Made by a program: the position numbers and the translations under genes. A stretch of 35,534 nucleotides of DNA from Bacillus sp. DNRA2 (GTDB lineage Bacteria; Bacillota; Bacilli; Bacillales; Cytobacillaceae), in contig NZ_JABAIT010000031.1 in assembly GCF_012843265.1 (NCBI RefSeq), positions 1 through 35,534 of the forward strand. Direction: 5' to 3'. Position 1 is the first letter of the stretch; each line of letters starts with the position of its first letter. Positions 17,018-24,077 of this stretch are shown here, one piece after another. The notes under the pieces were generated by a model, which was not told the DNA's origin, ran no database searches, and saw nothing but the letters and a program-made list of their open reading frames with translations.

Positions 17018-17057
17018 ATTATTTAAATCTCCGATTTGCAGGCGCCTTGCGCGTTTT

Positions 17058-17198
17058 TTATCGCTTTGTATTTGATTTTTTCGCTTTATTTTCCAGTTGG
17101 CTTTTTGGTTCTTCAGAAAACTCAGCATCTTGTCCATAGCCTTGCGGATTGACACCTGGAGCTTTTGTTCCACGATTTTTATGTCTTTGTCTACCCAA
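17058..17198 (-). CDS. sspL: Small acid-soluble spore protein L-like
   Basis: A 46-aa spore protein. Its C-terminal end, PKSQLENKAKKSNTKR, nearly repeats the end of B. subtilis SspL (ELEERAKKSNTKR), and GVNPQG corresponds to GVTPQG there. SspL is a minor spore-core protein made under sigma-G in the forespore. I chose the TTG at 17198, since GGAGG lies 8 nt upstream and it gives MGRQRHKNRG...; the in-frame GTG at 17207 overlaps the ribosome site. In B. subtilis sspL lies next to ypcP, whereas here about 4.9 kb separate them. I could not find a convincing sigma-G promoter by eye. Confidence 0.85.
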   Translation of the reverse strand: MGRQRHKNRGTKAPGVNPQGYGQDAEFSEEPKSQLENKAKKSNTKR

Positions 17199-17306
17199 TT
17201 CATTCACCTCCAACCCTTGGAATGGTAATAACTAAACATACCTATACTGTACCCATTCAGAATAAAACCACTCCTATTTCATCACAATAAAACCGAGGTG
17301 AACATA

Positions 17307-17792
17307 ATGAATAAAGGTGTAATCATTGCATTAATAAGCATGGGACTGGCCCAAGCTATCAAGATACCGCTGCATTATCAAAAAACAGGGAAATGGAAAC
17401 CGGAAATATTTTTCCAAACCGGTGGTATGCCTAGTTCACACTCTGCAGGTGTGACGTCACTAACAACGTATATTGCCTTAAAACGAGGATTTCCCACAAT
17501 TGATTTTGCATTGTCGCTTATATATGGATTAATTGTCATGTACGATGCTCAAGGTGTCAGAAGGCAAGCAGGTGAATTAACCTTGAAAGTGAACGACTTG
17601 AATGAACTTGTTGATAAAATTAATCAAGATAAAAGTGTAAAATTTACAGAAAAGCCACCGCAAAAACTAAAAGAGGTACTTGGACATGAACCAGAAGAAG
17701 TGATTGGTGGTGCAGTATTTGGCGTCCTAACAGGTGCGTTAGGTTATCTCTTAGGAAAAAACGATAGAAAAATGTCGAAATTTAAGCTATGA
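17307..17792 (+). CDS. Divergent PAP2-family membrane protein (YuiD-like)
   Basis: A 161-aa membrane protein of the DivPAP2 family, related in fold to acid phosphatase/vanadium haloperoxidase proteins. It shows TGGMPSSHSAGVTSL (36-50), the conserved GGMPSSHSA core, then VMYDAQGVRRQAG, and a C-terminal GGAVFGVLTGALGYLLG helix. Plant homologues carry the same motifs. The activity is unproven. The ATG at 17307 is chosen because GAGGTG lies 6 nt upstream; the upstream GTG at 17298 is part of that site. The stop overlaps the next gene's ATG (ATGA). B. subtilis YuiD is about the same length, but orthology is not certain, so no symbol is given. Confidence 0.85.
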   Translation: MNKGVIIALISMGLAQAIKIPLHYQKTGKWKPEIFFQTGGMPSSHSAGVTSLTTYIALKRGFPTIDFALSLIYGLIVMYDAQGVRRQAGELTLKVNDLNELVDKINQDKSVKFTEKPPQKLKEVLGHEPEEVIGGAVFGVLTGALGYLLGKNDRKMSKFKL

Positions 17793-18103
17793 TAAATAGG
17801 TATTTAGTTGCAGGGAGAGGGTTGGTCGAGTCAGTGCAAACGGTAGATGAATACATTAGCTTCTTGAAGGGAAAGGGTTTTCAATTCCAAGAGGATGCGA
17901 TTGGTTTTATTAATTTTGGTCAGCATTATACGAGCTCCTCTGATGAATTAGTGATTACAGCGATTGAATTAACATTAAAAGCCCAACGGCAGTTTGAGGG
18001 CAGTTTTTTCATCTCGCTGTTAGAAACATTTTCCGCAAATGAAGTGAAGACAAGAAAAGAAGCGATTCTTTTTGTGAAAGAAAATGAATTAATTGCGATA
18101 TAA
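17789..18103 (+). CDS. Conserved small protein (DUF6123-like), function unknown
   Basis: A soluble 104-aa protein, mixed helix/strand, with VDEYISFLKGKGF, EDAIGFINFGQHYT and FFISLLETF segments that I associate with an uncharacterised Bacillaceae family (I believe DUF6123). The ATG overlaps the upstream stop. An in-frame GTG at 17834 has GGGAGAGGG about 20 nt upstream and would give a protein beginning at the conserved VDEYISFL part, so the first 15 residues may not be real. It is probably translated with the YuiD-like gene. Confidence 0.72.
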   Translation: MINRYLVAGRGLVESVQTVDEYISFLKGKGFQFQEDAIGFINFGQHYTSSSDELVITAIELTLKAQRQFEGSFFISLLETFSANEVKTRKEAILFVKENELIAI

Positions 18104-18127
18104 AAAGGCTGACATTGTCAGCCTTTT
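18103..18127. terminator. Bidirectional terminator
   Basis: AAAAGGCTGACA and TGTCAGCCTTTT around a short loop, between two converging genes. Confidence 0.9.
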
Positions 18128-18132
18128 GTCTG

Positions 18133-19050
18133 TCATGCAGTCCTCTTCCGCTTGTTATACCTAAACATTCTCCTCATCGGCAATTCAGCAAAAATCATTC
18201 CAATAAAAATACAAAAACATCCCAATATCGCGCTGCCATAGAGGCGTTCACCACCCCAGAAAAAAGCGGTTATAGCGGCAAACACTGGTTCAAGTGCAAA
18301 GATTAAGGCAACATGGGTTGCTGTTGTATATTTTTGAAAAGCTGTTTGGGCAAAAAATGCAAGCGCAGTAGCAAAAATTGCTGTAACCAAGAGGGCGATC
18401 ATCACATCACTTTTAAAAATAATAGCCGGCTGCAATGCTTTTTGCCAATCTTCAAACAAAAATGCGGAAATCAGGAAAAAAATTGAAACAGTGGTAATTT
18501 GCACCACGCTTAATAGTAAAGTAGGATTAGAAGAGCTATATTTACCAGTGACAATTATTTGTAACGCAAAACTTACTGCACACAGAAGTACAAGAAAGTC
18601 GCCAATATTCAAACTTGTCGAATCAACCATTGTTAACAAATATAAGCCCAATGTCGCTAAAATGACGCCGAATAGGGCATTTGCTTGTGGTCTTTGCTTT
18701 AGTAGAACGACTGAAAACATTGGTACCAGTACTACTGATAGACCGGTAATAAATCCGGCATTTGATGAGGTTGTATATAATAACCCGATTGTTTGCGTTG
18801 CATAACCTAAGAATAGCCAAAAGCCCATACTGACTCCAGCTAGCAAAAGCTTGCGGTTAAAATAGGCCAATTGTTCCCGCTGAAATAAATAAAGTGCAGT
18901 ACCAAGGATAATGGCAGCTATAAAAAACCGAATTCCATTAAAGGCTAACGGGGGCAAGAATGAAATGGCATTTTGCACGATTACAAAGGTTGCTCCCCAA
19001 ACGAGGGCAACAAACATCAGGCAAAGATCTGCATACATTGATTTTCTCAT
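18133..19050 (-). CDS. EamA/DMT-family membrane transporter
   Basis: A 305-aa protein with ten hydrophobic helices in two EamA repeats. The first starts at ADLCLMFVALVWGATFV, typical of the drug/metabolite transporter family, and the second begins near residue 150. The helix-9 motif TTATHVALIFALEPVFAA is the usual EamA repeat end. The basic tail (RRMFRYNKRKR) should be cytoplasmic. The substrate cannot be told; relatives export amino acids, sugars or drugs. GGAGTGG precedes the ATG. It is a monocistronic minus-strand gene between plus-strand and minus-strand backbone genes and is not part of the B. subtilis order as I recall it. Confidence 0.92.
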   Translation of the reverse strand: MRKSMYADLCLMFVALVWGATFVIVQNAISFLPPLAFNGIRFFIAAIILGTALYLFQREQLAYFNRKLLLAGVSMGFWLFLGYATQTIGLLYTTSSNAGFITGLSVVLVPMFSVVLLKQRPQANALFGVILATLGLYLLTMVDSTSLNIGDFLVLLCAVSFALQIIVTGKYSSSNPTLLLSVVQITTVSIFFLISAFLFEDWQKALQPAIIFKSDVMIALLVTAIFATALAFFAQTAFQKYTTATHVALIFALEPVFAAITAFFWGGERLYGSAILGCFCIFIGMIFAELPMRRMFRYNKRKRTA

Positions 19051-19105
19051 GAAACCACTCCGAAAATTGGATTGTCATATAATGATATCTTTATGATTAA
19101 GGCAA

Positions 19106-19501
19106 TTATTCCTGTACATTCTTTCTAATTGCAGACCGAGCTAGTTCATCAGCCTGGCGGTTTTGTGCAGACGGGATCCATTTCATGAAAAATAAATCGA
19201 ACTGCTTTGAAAGCTTTAGTGCTGTTTCCAATAATGGAGCATAATGCTCGTTTTTCACAAATTCCTTTTCGACCGCTCGATTGACGAGTTCAGAATCGGT
19301 TCGAAACGAAACCACCTTATATCCATTCGCAATACATATTTCTAATGCTTGAATAAAGGCTTGAAATTCAGCCTCATGATTGCTCATTATTCCAAGTGGA
19401 ATAGCGAATTTTAGGGCGACACTATTTCCTTTTATAAATATTCCTGCACCACTTGGACCAGGGTTCCCGGCACTTGCTCCATCGATATAGATTTCATACA
19501 A
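19106..19501 (-). CDS. ypdQ: RNase H-like protein (YpdQ type)
   Basis: A 131-aa RNase HI-fold protein with all four acidic catalytic positions: Asp7 (YIDGASAGNPG), Glu45 (NHEAEF), Asp69 (RTDSELV) and Asp118 (QADELARSA). The length equals that of B. subtilis YpdQ (about 132 aa). It lacks the basic protrusion of E. coli RNase HI. B. subtilis YpdQ has been reported to lack clear RNase H activity, as I recall, so activity should not be assumed. GGAGG lies upstream of the ATG. It diverges from another RNase H-like gene (ypeP) 123 bp away, as in the B. subtilis region. Confidence 0.88.
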   Translation of the reverse strand: MYEIYIDGASAGNPGPSGAGIFIKGNSVALKFAIPLGIMSNHEAEFQAFIQALEICIANGYKVVSFRTDSELVNRAVEKEFVKNEHYAPLLETALKLSKQFDLFFMKWIPSAQNRQADELARSAIRKNVQE

Positions 19502-19624
19502 TGTAATTTTCCTCCAATTAAGCGTAAACTAATGGTAAGTGTATCATAAAAAGTTGACTATCAGGTAAAGGAATGCTTTGATATTTGTTATTTTACAATA
19601 GAAATAGAAGGAAGGGGATTATAA

Positions 19625-20281
19625 ATGAAATACAAACTTGAATGGAAATATAAGGGGAAGGGAATTCCAACAGTTCAATTTGACTCGGAGCTATTAGATG
19701 GGGAAATTGCTTTACAGGTTGGGGAGGAGTTAGAAAAGTCTGGAAAGGCTGTTGATATTACCTTTTATGATGAAATGGGAACAGATTGGAATTTAAAACA
19801 ATTGCGAAAATTATTAACAGAAGCAGAAGAAGAAGCGAATGATATATTGGTTTATTTTGACGGTGGTTTCCAAAAAGAAACCAATCGAGCTGGTCTCGGT
19901 GTGGTGATATACTATCATCAAGGGAAAAAGAAGTACCGAATCCGTGTTAATGAGATATTTGATGAAATGGAAACAAATAACGAAGCGGAATATGCTGCTT
20001 TTTATTATGCATTAAATATATTAGAAGAAATGGGCGTTCATCGTTTACCTTGTGAATTTAAAGGTGATTCACAAGTGGTTTTAAAGCAACTTGAAGGTGA
20101 ATGGCCGTGCTATGAGGAAGACTTAAATCGCTGGCTTGATCGGATCGAACAAAAGATTGCGAAATTAGCAATCAAACCAAAATACACTCCGATACCGCGT
20201 AATGAAAATAAAGAGGCAGATAAGTTAGCGTCACAGGCTTTAGAGGGTAAAATGGTCCAAAGCAAAATGCAAATCATCTAA
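19625..20281 (+). CDS. ypeP: RNase HI-family protein with N-terminal extension (YpeP type)
   Basis: A 218-aa protein. Residues 1-70 are a helical/beta extension ending in a Glu-rich helix (LLTEAEEEAND). Residues 73-208 are an RNase H fold with Asp79 (YFDGGF), Glu122 (NNEAEYAAF), Asp148 (GDSQVV) and Asp199 (KEADKLASQAL). All four metal-binding residues are present. The size and layout fit B. subtilis YpeP. GAAGGAAGGGG lies upstream of the ATG. It is followed closely by the zinc-finger gene ypeQ, with which it is probably co-transcribed. Enzymatic activity is likely from the intact residues but is inference. Confidence 0.88.
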   Translation: MKYKLEWKYKGKGIPTVQFDSELLDGEIALQVGEELEKSGKAVDITFYDEMGTDWNLKQLRKLLTEAEEEANDILVYFDGGFQKETNRAGLGVVIYYHQGKKKYRIRVNEIFDEMETNNEAEYAAFYYALNILEEMGVHRLPCEFKGDSQVVLKQLEGEWPCYEEDLNRWLDRIEQKIAKLAIKPKYTPIPRNENKEADKLASQALEGKMVQSKMQII

Positions 20282-20308
20282 TTCTCCTTGAAAGGAATGA
20301 ACTTTTTG

Positions 20309-20482
20309 ATGCGAAAGCAACTATTTCAAGAGGTAGAGCAGCTGATGAAACACTACTGCGATGGCTGTTTTCTGCATGAACATATAAAAACGAATCAAGG
20401 GAGAAGAAAGGCCCACCGTTTTTGTATAAAGGAATGTACGGTTGGTGAAAAAATCAAAAGTTATGGGAATAGACTTTCATAA
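20309..20482 (+). CDS. ypeQ: Zinc-finger protein (YpeQ type)
   Basis: A short protein (57 aa from 20309) with the zinc-finger pattern CDGC...HRFCIKEC, where CIxxC follows a basic spacer. This is the zf-C2HCIx2C family of Bacillus YpeQ. In-frame alternatives are the TTG at 20288 and the ATG at 20297. GAAAGGA at 20290-20296 is the only ribosome site and lies about 12 nt before 20309, or 9 nt before a TTG at 20306, so the start is uncertain by a few codons. It is 27 bp after ypeP, probably in one operon. The function is unknown. Confidence 0.8.
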   Translation: MRKQLFQEVEQLMKHYCDGCFLHEHIKTNQGRRKAHRFCIKECTVGEKIKSYGNRLS

Positions 20483-20505
20483 TTGGGGATAAAATTGGAC
20501 AAGAA

Positions 20506-20527
20506 AAGGCTGGCAAGCGCCAGCCTT
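20506..20527. terminator. Bidirectional terminator
   Basis: AAGGCTGGC-AAGC-GCCAGCCTT, a perfect 9-bp stem between converging ypeQ and cspD, with a T-rich run after it on both sides. Confidence 0.88.
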
Positions 20528-20552
20528 GTGTATTTTTATTATTAATAGTTCT

Positions 20553-20753
20553 TTAAAGTTTAACCACGTTTGCCGCTTGTGGCCCGCGGTTACCTTCAAC
20601 GATTTCGAAAGATACTTCTTGGCCTTCTTCTAATGCTTTGTAGCCTTCGCCTTGAATAGCTGAATAGTGTACGAAAACATCTTCTCCACCTTCAACTTCG
20701 ATAAAACCATAGCCTTTTTCATTGTTGAACCATTTTACTTTACCGTTTTGCAT
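20553..20753 (-). CDS. cspD: Cold-shock protein (CspD type)
   Basis: A 66-aa OB-fold RNA chaperone. RNP1 KGYGFIEV and RNP2 VFVHYS are intact, and it begins [14 protein letters not shown]. The ATG at 20753 is chosen because AGGAGG lies 11 nt upstream and the product has the family length; upstream in-frame codons are not part of the fold. Bacillus cells carry several Csp paralogues. CspD is picked because it sits beside ypeQ-ypeP in B. subtilis; CspB or CspC cannot be excluded by sequence alone. The promoter at 20879-20907 implies a leader of about 120 nt, as expected for cold-shock mRNAs. Confidence 0.9.
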   Translation of the reverse strand: MQNGKVKWFNNEKGYGFIEVEGGEDVFVHYSAIQGEGYKALEEGQEVSFEIVEGNRGPQAANVVKL

Positions 20754-20878
20754 AATTCGATATCCTCCTAAGCCTTTCAAGACACAAGCTAGTGTCCAAG
20801 ATAAATATTATCATAGAACGGAATTATTCACGGTTTATTTTTACAAAACCGGGAATTAATTCAGTTGATGATGTTATT

Positions 20879-20907
20879 AATATACATGAGAATATAGCTT
20901 CAGTCAA
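20879..20907 (-). promoter_or_regulatory. Sigma-A promoter of cspD
   Basis: On the minus strand TTGACT, 17 nt, TATATT, giving a leader of about 120 nt. The rest of the 379-bp gap to the next plus-strand gene holds the cre-like site and the small candidate peptide frame listed separately. Confidence 0.75.
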
Positions 20908-20911
20908 GAGA

Positions 20912-20925
20912 TGTAAACGCTTTAA
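20912..20925. promoter_or_regulatory. cre-like site upstream of the cspD promoter
   Basis: TGTAAACGCTTTAA matches the CcpA consensus TGWAANCGNTNWCA at 13 of 14 positions. It ends 5 bp upstream of the -35, a position compatible with activation. CcpA binding is inferred only. Confidence 0.45.
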
Positions 20926-21031
20926 ATGCTGTTGTGACAACATCGGACAAAATATTTACTGAAAATAAAGAAAAATCAGATTTTAAATTCAAGGCTTGCA
21001 TAGTATAATAAAAAAATAGGAAGGTTGTTCC

Positions 21032-21118
21032 ATTTTAATAGGAATTTTCTCAACAGTGCAACCAATATTACAGCTTGCATTTAGAAAAAGATCAAAAAAG
21101 GTAGTTATTGATCTATGA
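21032..21118 (+). CDS. Possible 28-aa peptide with ATT start
   Basis: Frame without ATG, GTG or TTG before codon 9, but AGGAAGG lies 7 nt before an ATT at 21032. The peptide would read (M)LIGIFSTVQPILQLAF then a basic RKRSKK and VVIDL. A TATAAT at 21004-21009 would start transcription just before the ribosome site. Its stop overlaps an ATG of the next gene's frame (ATGA at 21115). The hydrophobic-then-basic layout and the coupling are suggestive. An ATT start is rare, so this may be a chance frame. Confidence 0.25.
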   Translation: MLIGIFSTVQPILQLAFRKRSKKVVIDL

Positions 21119-21132
21119 GGGTGAGGGGTTTT

Positions 21133-21417
21133 ATGTTTCGGATATCAATCGAAGAAGAAAAATGGATTGTTCGCTTTTCGCCACATCTATCAATTGAGAA
21201 GGAAGAAAGAGAGGCGATAATTGCTCCATTACTACAAATAGGAAGCGCCCTGGATAAATATGGCCATGGGGACTCGTTTGTCATCATGAATGAAAAAATT
21301 GGCATGATTGTTTGCAGGGTTGAGAAAATTCCTTCGCTCATCTTAATCATTTCAGCTGTTGTACCAAAGGAGAATTGGTATGTCCAACAAAACCAAACGA
21401 TCCAAAAGTACAATTAA
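21133..21417 (+). CDS. Conserved-looking small protein, function unknown
   Basis: A soluble 94-aa protein starting MFRISIEEEKWIVRFSP. GAGGGTGAGGGG lies just before the ATG at 21133; the frame is also open from an ATG at 21115 without its own site. It is mixed alpha/beta with a Glu-rich helix (IEKEEREAIIAPLL), no cysteine pair and no membrane segment. I do not recognise the family. A clear terminator follows. In B. subtilis this position near cspD has degR, but I see no similarity to DegR. Confidence 0.65.
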   Translation: MFRISIEEEKWIVRFSPHLSIEKEEREAIIAPLLQIGSALDKYGHGDSFVIMNEKIGMIVCRVEKIPSLILIISAVVPKENWYVQQNQTIQKYN

Positions 21418-21436
21418 TAGCTGAGCTAAACACGTA

Positions 21437-21465
21437 AAACCAGCAGAATACGGCTGGTTTTTTTA
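21437..21465 (+). terminator. Rho-independent terminator
   Basis: AAACCAGC...GCTGGTTT stem followed by T's, between the unknown gene and feoA. Confidence 0.88.
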
Positions 21466-21580
21466 TGTTTTAGAAAAAATTTTTCATTAACTAATAAAAT
21501 GATTAACTCCAATCGCATATAAATCATACTATACAGAAAAAGTTGCGTGAGGTAAAAAAAATAGACTGGGGGAAATAGTT

Positions 21581-21835
21581 GTGGATAATTTAAAGATACT
21601 CAATCTATATGAAGCCGATAAAGGGGATCTTATCCGCATAGATAACTTGTCCATCGATGGTGTCATGCGTAGGAGATTATTAGACTTGGGTTTTGTACCA
21701 GGAGCCATTGTTGAGGTGCAACGAAAAAGCCCGCTTGGCGATCCGACCGCGTACAGGGTGAGCAACACCATCATTGCCTTAAGAATGGAAGAAAGTCAAA
21801 AAATTTTCGGGGAGTTGGTAATTGATGGGGACTAA
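21581..21835 (+). CDS. feoA: Ferrous iron transport protein FeoA
   Basis: An 84-aa SH3-like protein that accompanies the FeoB iron(II) permease. It has DNLSIDGVMRRRLLDLGFVPG, whose LxxLG-PG pattern is the FeoA hallmark, then VEVQRKSPLGDP and a final strand. The GTG start at 21581 has GGGGG 8 nt upstream. The stop lies inside the next gene (11-bp overlap), so feoA, the FeoB GTPase gene and the FeoB membrane gene form one tightly coupled operon. No Fur box is visible upstream, in contrast to the small gene at 7082. Confidence 0.9.
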   Translation: MDNLKILNLYEADKGDLIRIDNLSIDGVMRRRLLDLGFVPGAIVEVQRKSPLGDPTAYRVSNTIIALRMEESQKIFGELVIDGD

Positions 21836-22550
21836 CTTCAAGATTGCACTTGCCGGAAATCCAAACACAGGTAAGAGCACTTTATTCAATTTATTAACCG
21901 GGTTAAAACAGCATACTGGAAACTGGGCAGGAAAAACTGTTGAACTAAAAGAAGGGCATTTTCATTATAAGAATGTTCGCTATAGCTTAATTGATTTACC
22001 AGGAACTTATTCCCTGTTTTCTAACTCGCTAGACGAGGAAGTAGCTCGTAACTATATTGTCTTTGAAAAACCGAATATTACCATTGTGGTTGTAGATGCA
22101 ACTGCACTAGAACGAAATTTGAACCTAGTCCTTCAAGTGCTCGAAATGACCAGGAATGTTATCGTCTGTATCAATCTAATCGATGAAGCTGAAATTCGCG
22201 GCATCCACATTAATGAAAATAAGCTGATGACAAGGCTGGGAGTTCCAGTCATTAAAATATCTGCCCGAAATAAAGTCGGGATCAACATTCTACTTGATAC
22301 TATTGATCGGTTAATTTCTGGTGCCATTACCTGTACACCTAATCTATTAACATATGATGATGAAACGGAACTGAAAATAAACAAACTAGAGCGGGAGATT
22401 AACGCAATTTTAGCTAATCAGTATCCAACCCGTTGGCTTGCGCTGCGCTTACTTGATGGTGATATAAACGTAATTGAAGAAATGAAAAATCGGCTTTTGG
22501 AGAGAAGTGGAGGTGCTCGTTTTGAATTATCAAAGCCCCGACCAAATTGA
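21825..22550 (+). CDS. FeoB GTPase domain protein (N-terminal half of a split FeoB)
   Basis: The cytosolic G domain of FeoB as a separate 241-aa protein. It has G1 GNPNTGKST (11-19), GNWAGKTVE (switch I), DLPGTYSL (G3) and NLIDEAEIRGI (G4), followed by the helical guanine-nucleotide-dissociation-inhibitor region. It ends after ...RWLALRLLDGD and a helix, just where complete FeoB proteins enter the membrane. The ATG at 21825 or the TTG at 21822 may start it; GGGGAG is 10 or 7 nt away. The gene overlaps the downstream membrane gene by 29 bp in another frame. NCBI-style names for such proteins are 'FeoB small GTPase domain-containing'. A split by recent frameshift is less likely (see the next gene). 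Confidence 0.88.
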   Translation: MGTNFKIALAGNPNTGKSTLFNLLTGLKQHTGNWAGKTVELKEGHFHYKNVRYSLIDLPGTYSLFSNSLDEEVARNYIVFEKPNITIVVVDATALERNLNLVLQVLEMTRNVIVCINLIDEAEIRGIHINENKLMTRLGVPVIKISARNKVGINILLDTIDRLISGAITCTPNLLTYDDETELKINKLEREINAILANQYPTRWLALRLLDGDINVIEEMKNRLLERSGGARFELSKPRPN

Positions 22551-23925
22551 AACAAGTTTAACAAATCTACTTCAACTAGCAAGTGAACTTTCTACAGAAG
22601 ATATGCGTGACCGATTTGTTGAAGTGATATTTCACAAAAGTAAACAGTTAACTAATGAAATTGTTATCTATAAAGGACAACGAGTAGATACAAAATCTGA
22701 AAAACTTGATGCAATTTTTACATCACCAATTTGGGGCTTTCCGATTATGTTATCGATGCTGGGAGTCTTGTTCTATTTAACGATTGCAGGTGCAAATGTC
22801 CCTTCTTCGCTGCTTGCTCAATTCTTTGGTTGGGTTGAAGGATATATTAGCCTTGCTTTGACTTCAATCGGTACTCCAGACTGGGTGAATGGTCTATTTG
22901 TACTCGGATTCTACCGTGGGACCACTTGGGTCATTAGTGTGATGCTGCCACCGATGGCAATTTTTTTTCCGGCATTTGCTTTGCTGGAGAATTACGGATA
23001 TTTACCGCGAGTGGCTTTTAATCTTGATCGCTTGTTTAAACGGGTAGGTGCCCACGGTAAGCAATCGTTAACAATGGCGATGGGATTTGGATGTAATGCA
23101 GCAGCAGTTATGTCTACTCGGATTATCGAATCACCGCGAGAGCGGATGTTAGCTATCATCACTAACAATTTTGTACCTTGCAATGGCCGCTGGGGAACGC
23201 TCATTATCTTATCATCGCTGTTTATGGCAGCGGGCTTTACTGGAGGAGCCTCGGTGCTTGTTACGACATCCGTTGTTGTTGCGATGGTCTTATTTGGAAT
23301 TTTCGTAACTTTTGTTGTTTCTTGGATTCTCTCAAAAACTTTATTAAAAGGTGTACCATCGCACTATACTCTCGAACTTCCACCCTATCGTAAGCCGAAA
23401 ATTTTTGATACAGTCATTAGGGCATCATTAAATCGTTCGCTGTCTGTATTGGTTCGAGCGGTTAAGGTAGCTGCACCTGCGGGAATTTTGACTTGGGTTT
23501 TAGCTAATATTGATGTCGGTGGTCAAAGTTTAATTTTATACATGGTGAATTTCTTAGACCCATTTGGCCAGGCGCTTGGTCTGGATGGATATATTATGAT
23601 GGCTTTTATTCTTGGCTTACCTGCAAACGAAATTGTCCTACCTATTTTACTTATGGGGTATTTATCGACGGGTGCCATGATTGAAGTAGACGGAATCAGT
23701 GATTTAAAGCAGATTTTTATCGAACATGGTTGGACTTGGCTAACAGCCTTGAATATGATGTTGTTTTCACTACTGCATTTTCCATGTGGCACAACTTTGA
23801 TCAATGTTTATAAAGAAACGAAAAATCTAAAATGGACGTTCGCCTCTTTTCTTATACCAACGATTATCGCGATTCTTGTTACGTTTTTGATTGCTGAGAC
23901 TGCCAAAATATTTGGGTGGGTGTAA
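22522..23925 (+). CDS. FeoB membrane permease (C-terminal half of a split FeoB)
   Basis: A 467-aa membrane protein that supplies the FeoB pore. Two Gate (nucleoside-recognition-like) repeats are visible, with MGFGCNAAAVMSTRII and NNFVPCNGRWGTLI, where the Cys of the usual FeoB IPC motif is kept. A second cluster is LGLPANEIVLPILLMGY. A soluble helix (1-60) precedes the first membrane segment (about 70-90). GGAGGTG lies 6 nt before the TTG at 22522. That dedicated ribosome site, and the complete ends of both halves, argue for a true split gene. An in-frame GTG at 22507 has no site. Iron(II) is the expected substrate; manganese cannot be excluded. Confidence 0.87.
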   Translation: MNYQSPDQIETSLTNLLQLASELSTEDMRDRFVEVIFHKSKQLTNEIVIYKGQRVDTKSEKLDAIFTSPIWGFPIMLSMLGVLFYLTIAGANVPSSLLAQFFGWVEGYISLALTSIGTPDWVNGLFVLGFYRGTTWVISVMLPPMAIFFPAFALLENYGYLPRVAFNLDRLFKRVGAHGKQSLTMAMGFGCNAAAVMSTRIIESPRERMLAIITNNFVPCNGRWGTLIILSSLFMAAGFTGGASVLVTTSVVVAMVLFGIFVTFVVSWILSKTLLKGVPSHYTLELPPYRKPKIFDTVIRASLNRSLSVLVRAVKVAAPAGILTWVLANIDVGGQSLILYMVNFLDPFGQALGLDGYIMMAFILGLPANEIVLPILLMGYLSTGAMIEVDGISDLKQIFIEHGWTWLTALNMMLFSLLHFPCGTTLINVYKETKNLKWTFASFLIPTIIAILVTFLIAETAKIFGWV

Positions 23926-23939
23926 AAGGAAAAGATTTC

Positions 23940-23987
23940 ATCTTCTCTTCAGTCAAAAGTAAATGGCGGGATGAGAAGATTTTTTTT
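23940..23987 (+). terminator. Probable terminator of the feo operon
   Basis: ATCTTCTC (23940-23947) and GAGAAGAT (23973-23980) pair across a 25-nt loop, then T8. The loop is long, so efficiency is uncertain. Confidence 0.5.
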
Positions 23988-24077
23988 GAGCACCTCATTT
24001 TAAAAAAATTTCTTTTGCGCTCATGTCGAATTATCCTTACAATAAACTTATGAATCTTTAAGTTAGGAGTATGACGG

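Noticed and set aside
17041-17060. GCGC-CTT-GCGC hairpin with T run on the plus strand as a terminator
   Set aside because: The stem is only 4 bp and no plus-strand transcript is expected to reach it after the terminator at 16798-16826.
16839-17075. 78-aa frame across the MITE-like repeat
   Set aside because: It lies in the GC-rich repeat core and its terminal repeat. Composition, not coding, explains the open frame.
16994-17203. 69-aa minus-strand frame starting MNWVDKD
   Set aside because: It overlaps sspL in another frame and runs into the MITE. The SspL-like frame has the recognisable product and better ribosome spacing.
21538-21560. MntR- or Fur-like operator before feoA (around TTGCGTGAGGTAA)
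   Set aside because: It matches the remembered MntR consensus at only about 10 of 16 positions, and no Fur 7-1-7 core is present. Too weak to call.
22507-22550. Frameshift pseudogene explanation for the FeoB split
   Set aside because: The second half has its own GGAGGTG-N6-TTG start and both proteins have complete domain ends, so a genuine two-gene arrangement is simpler.
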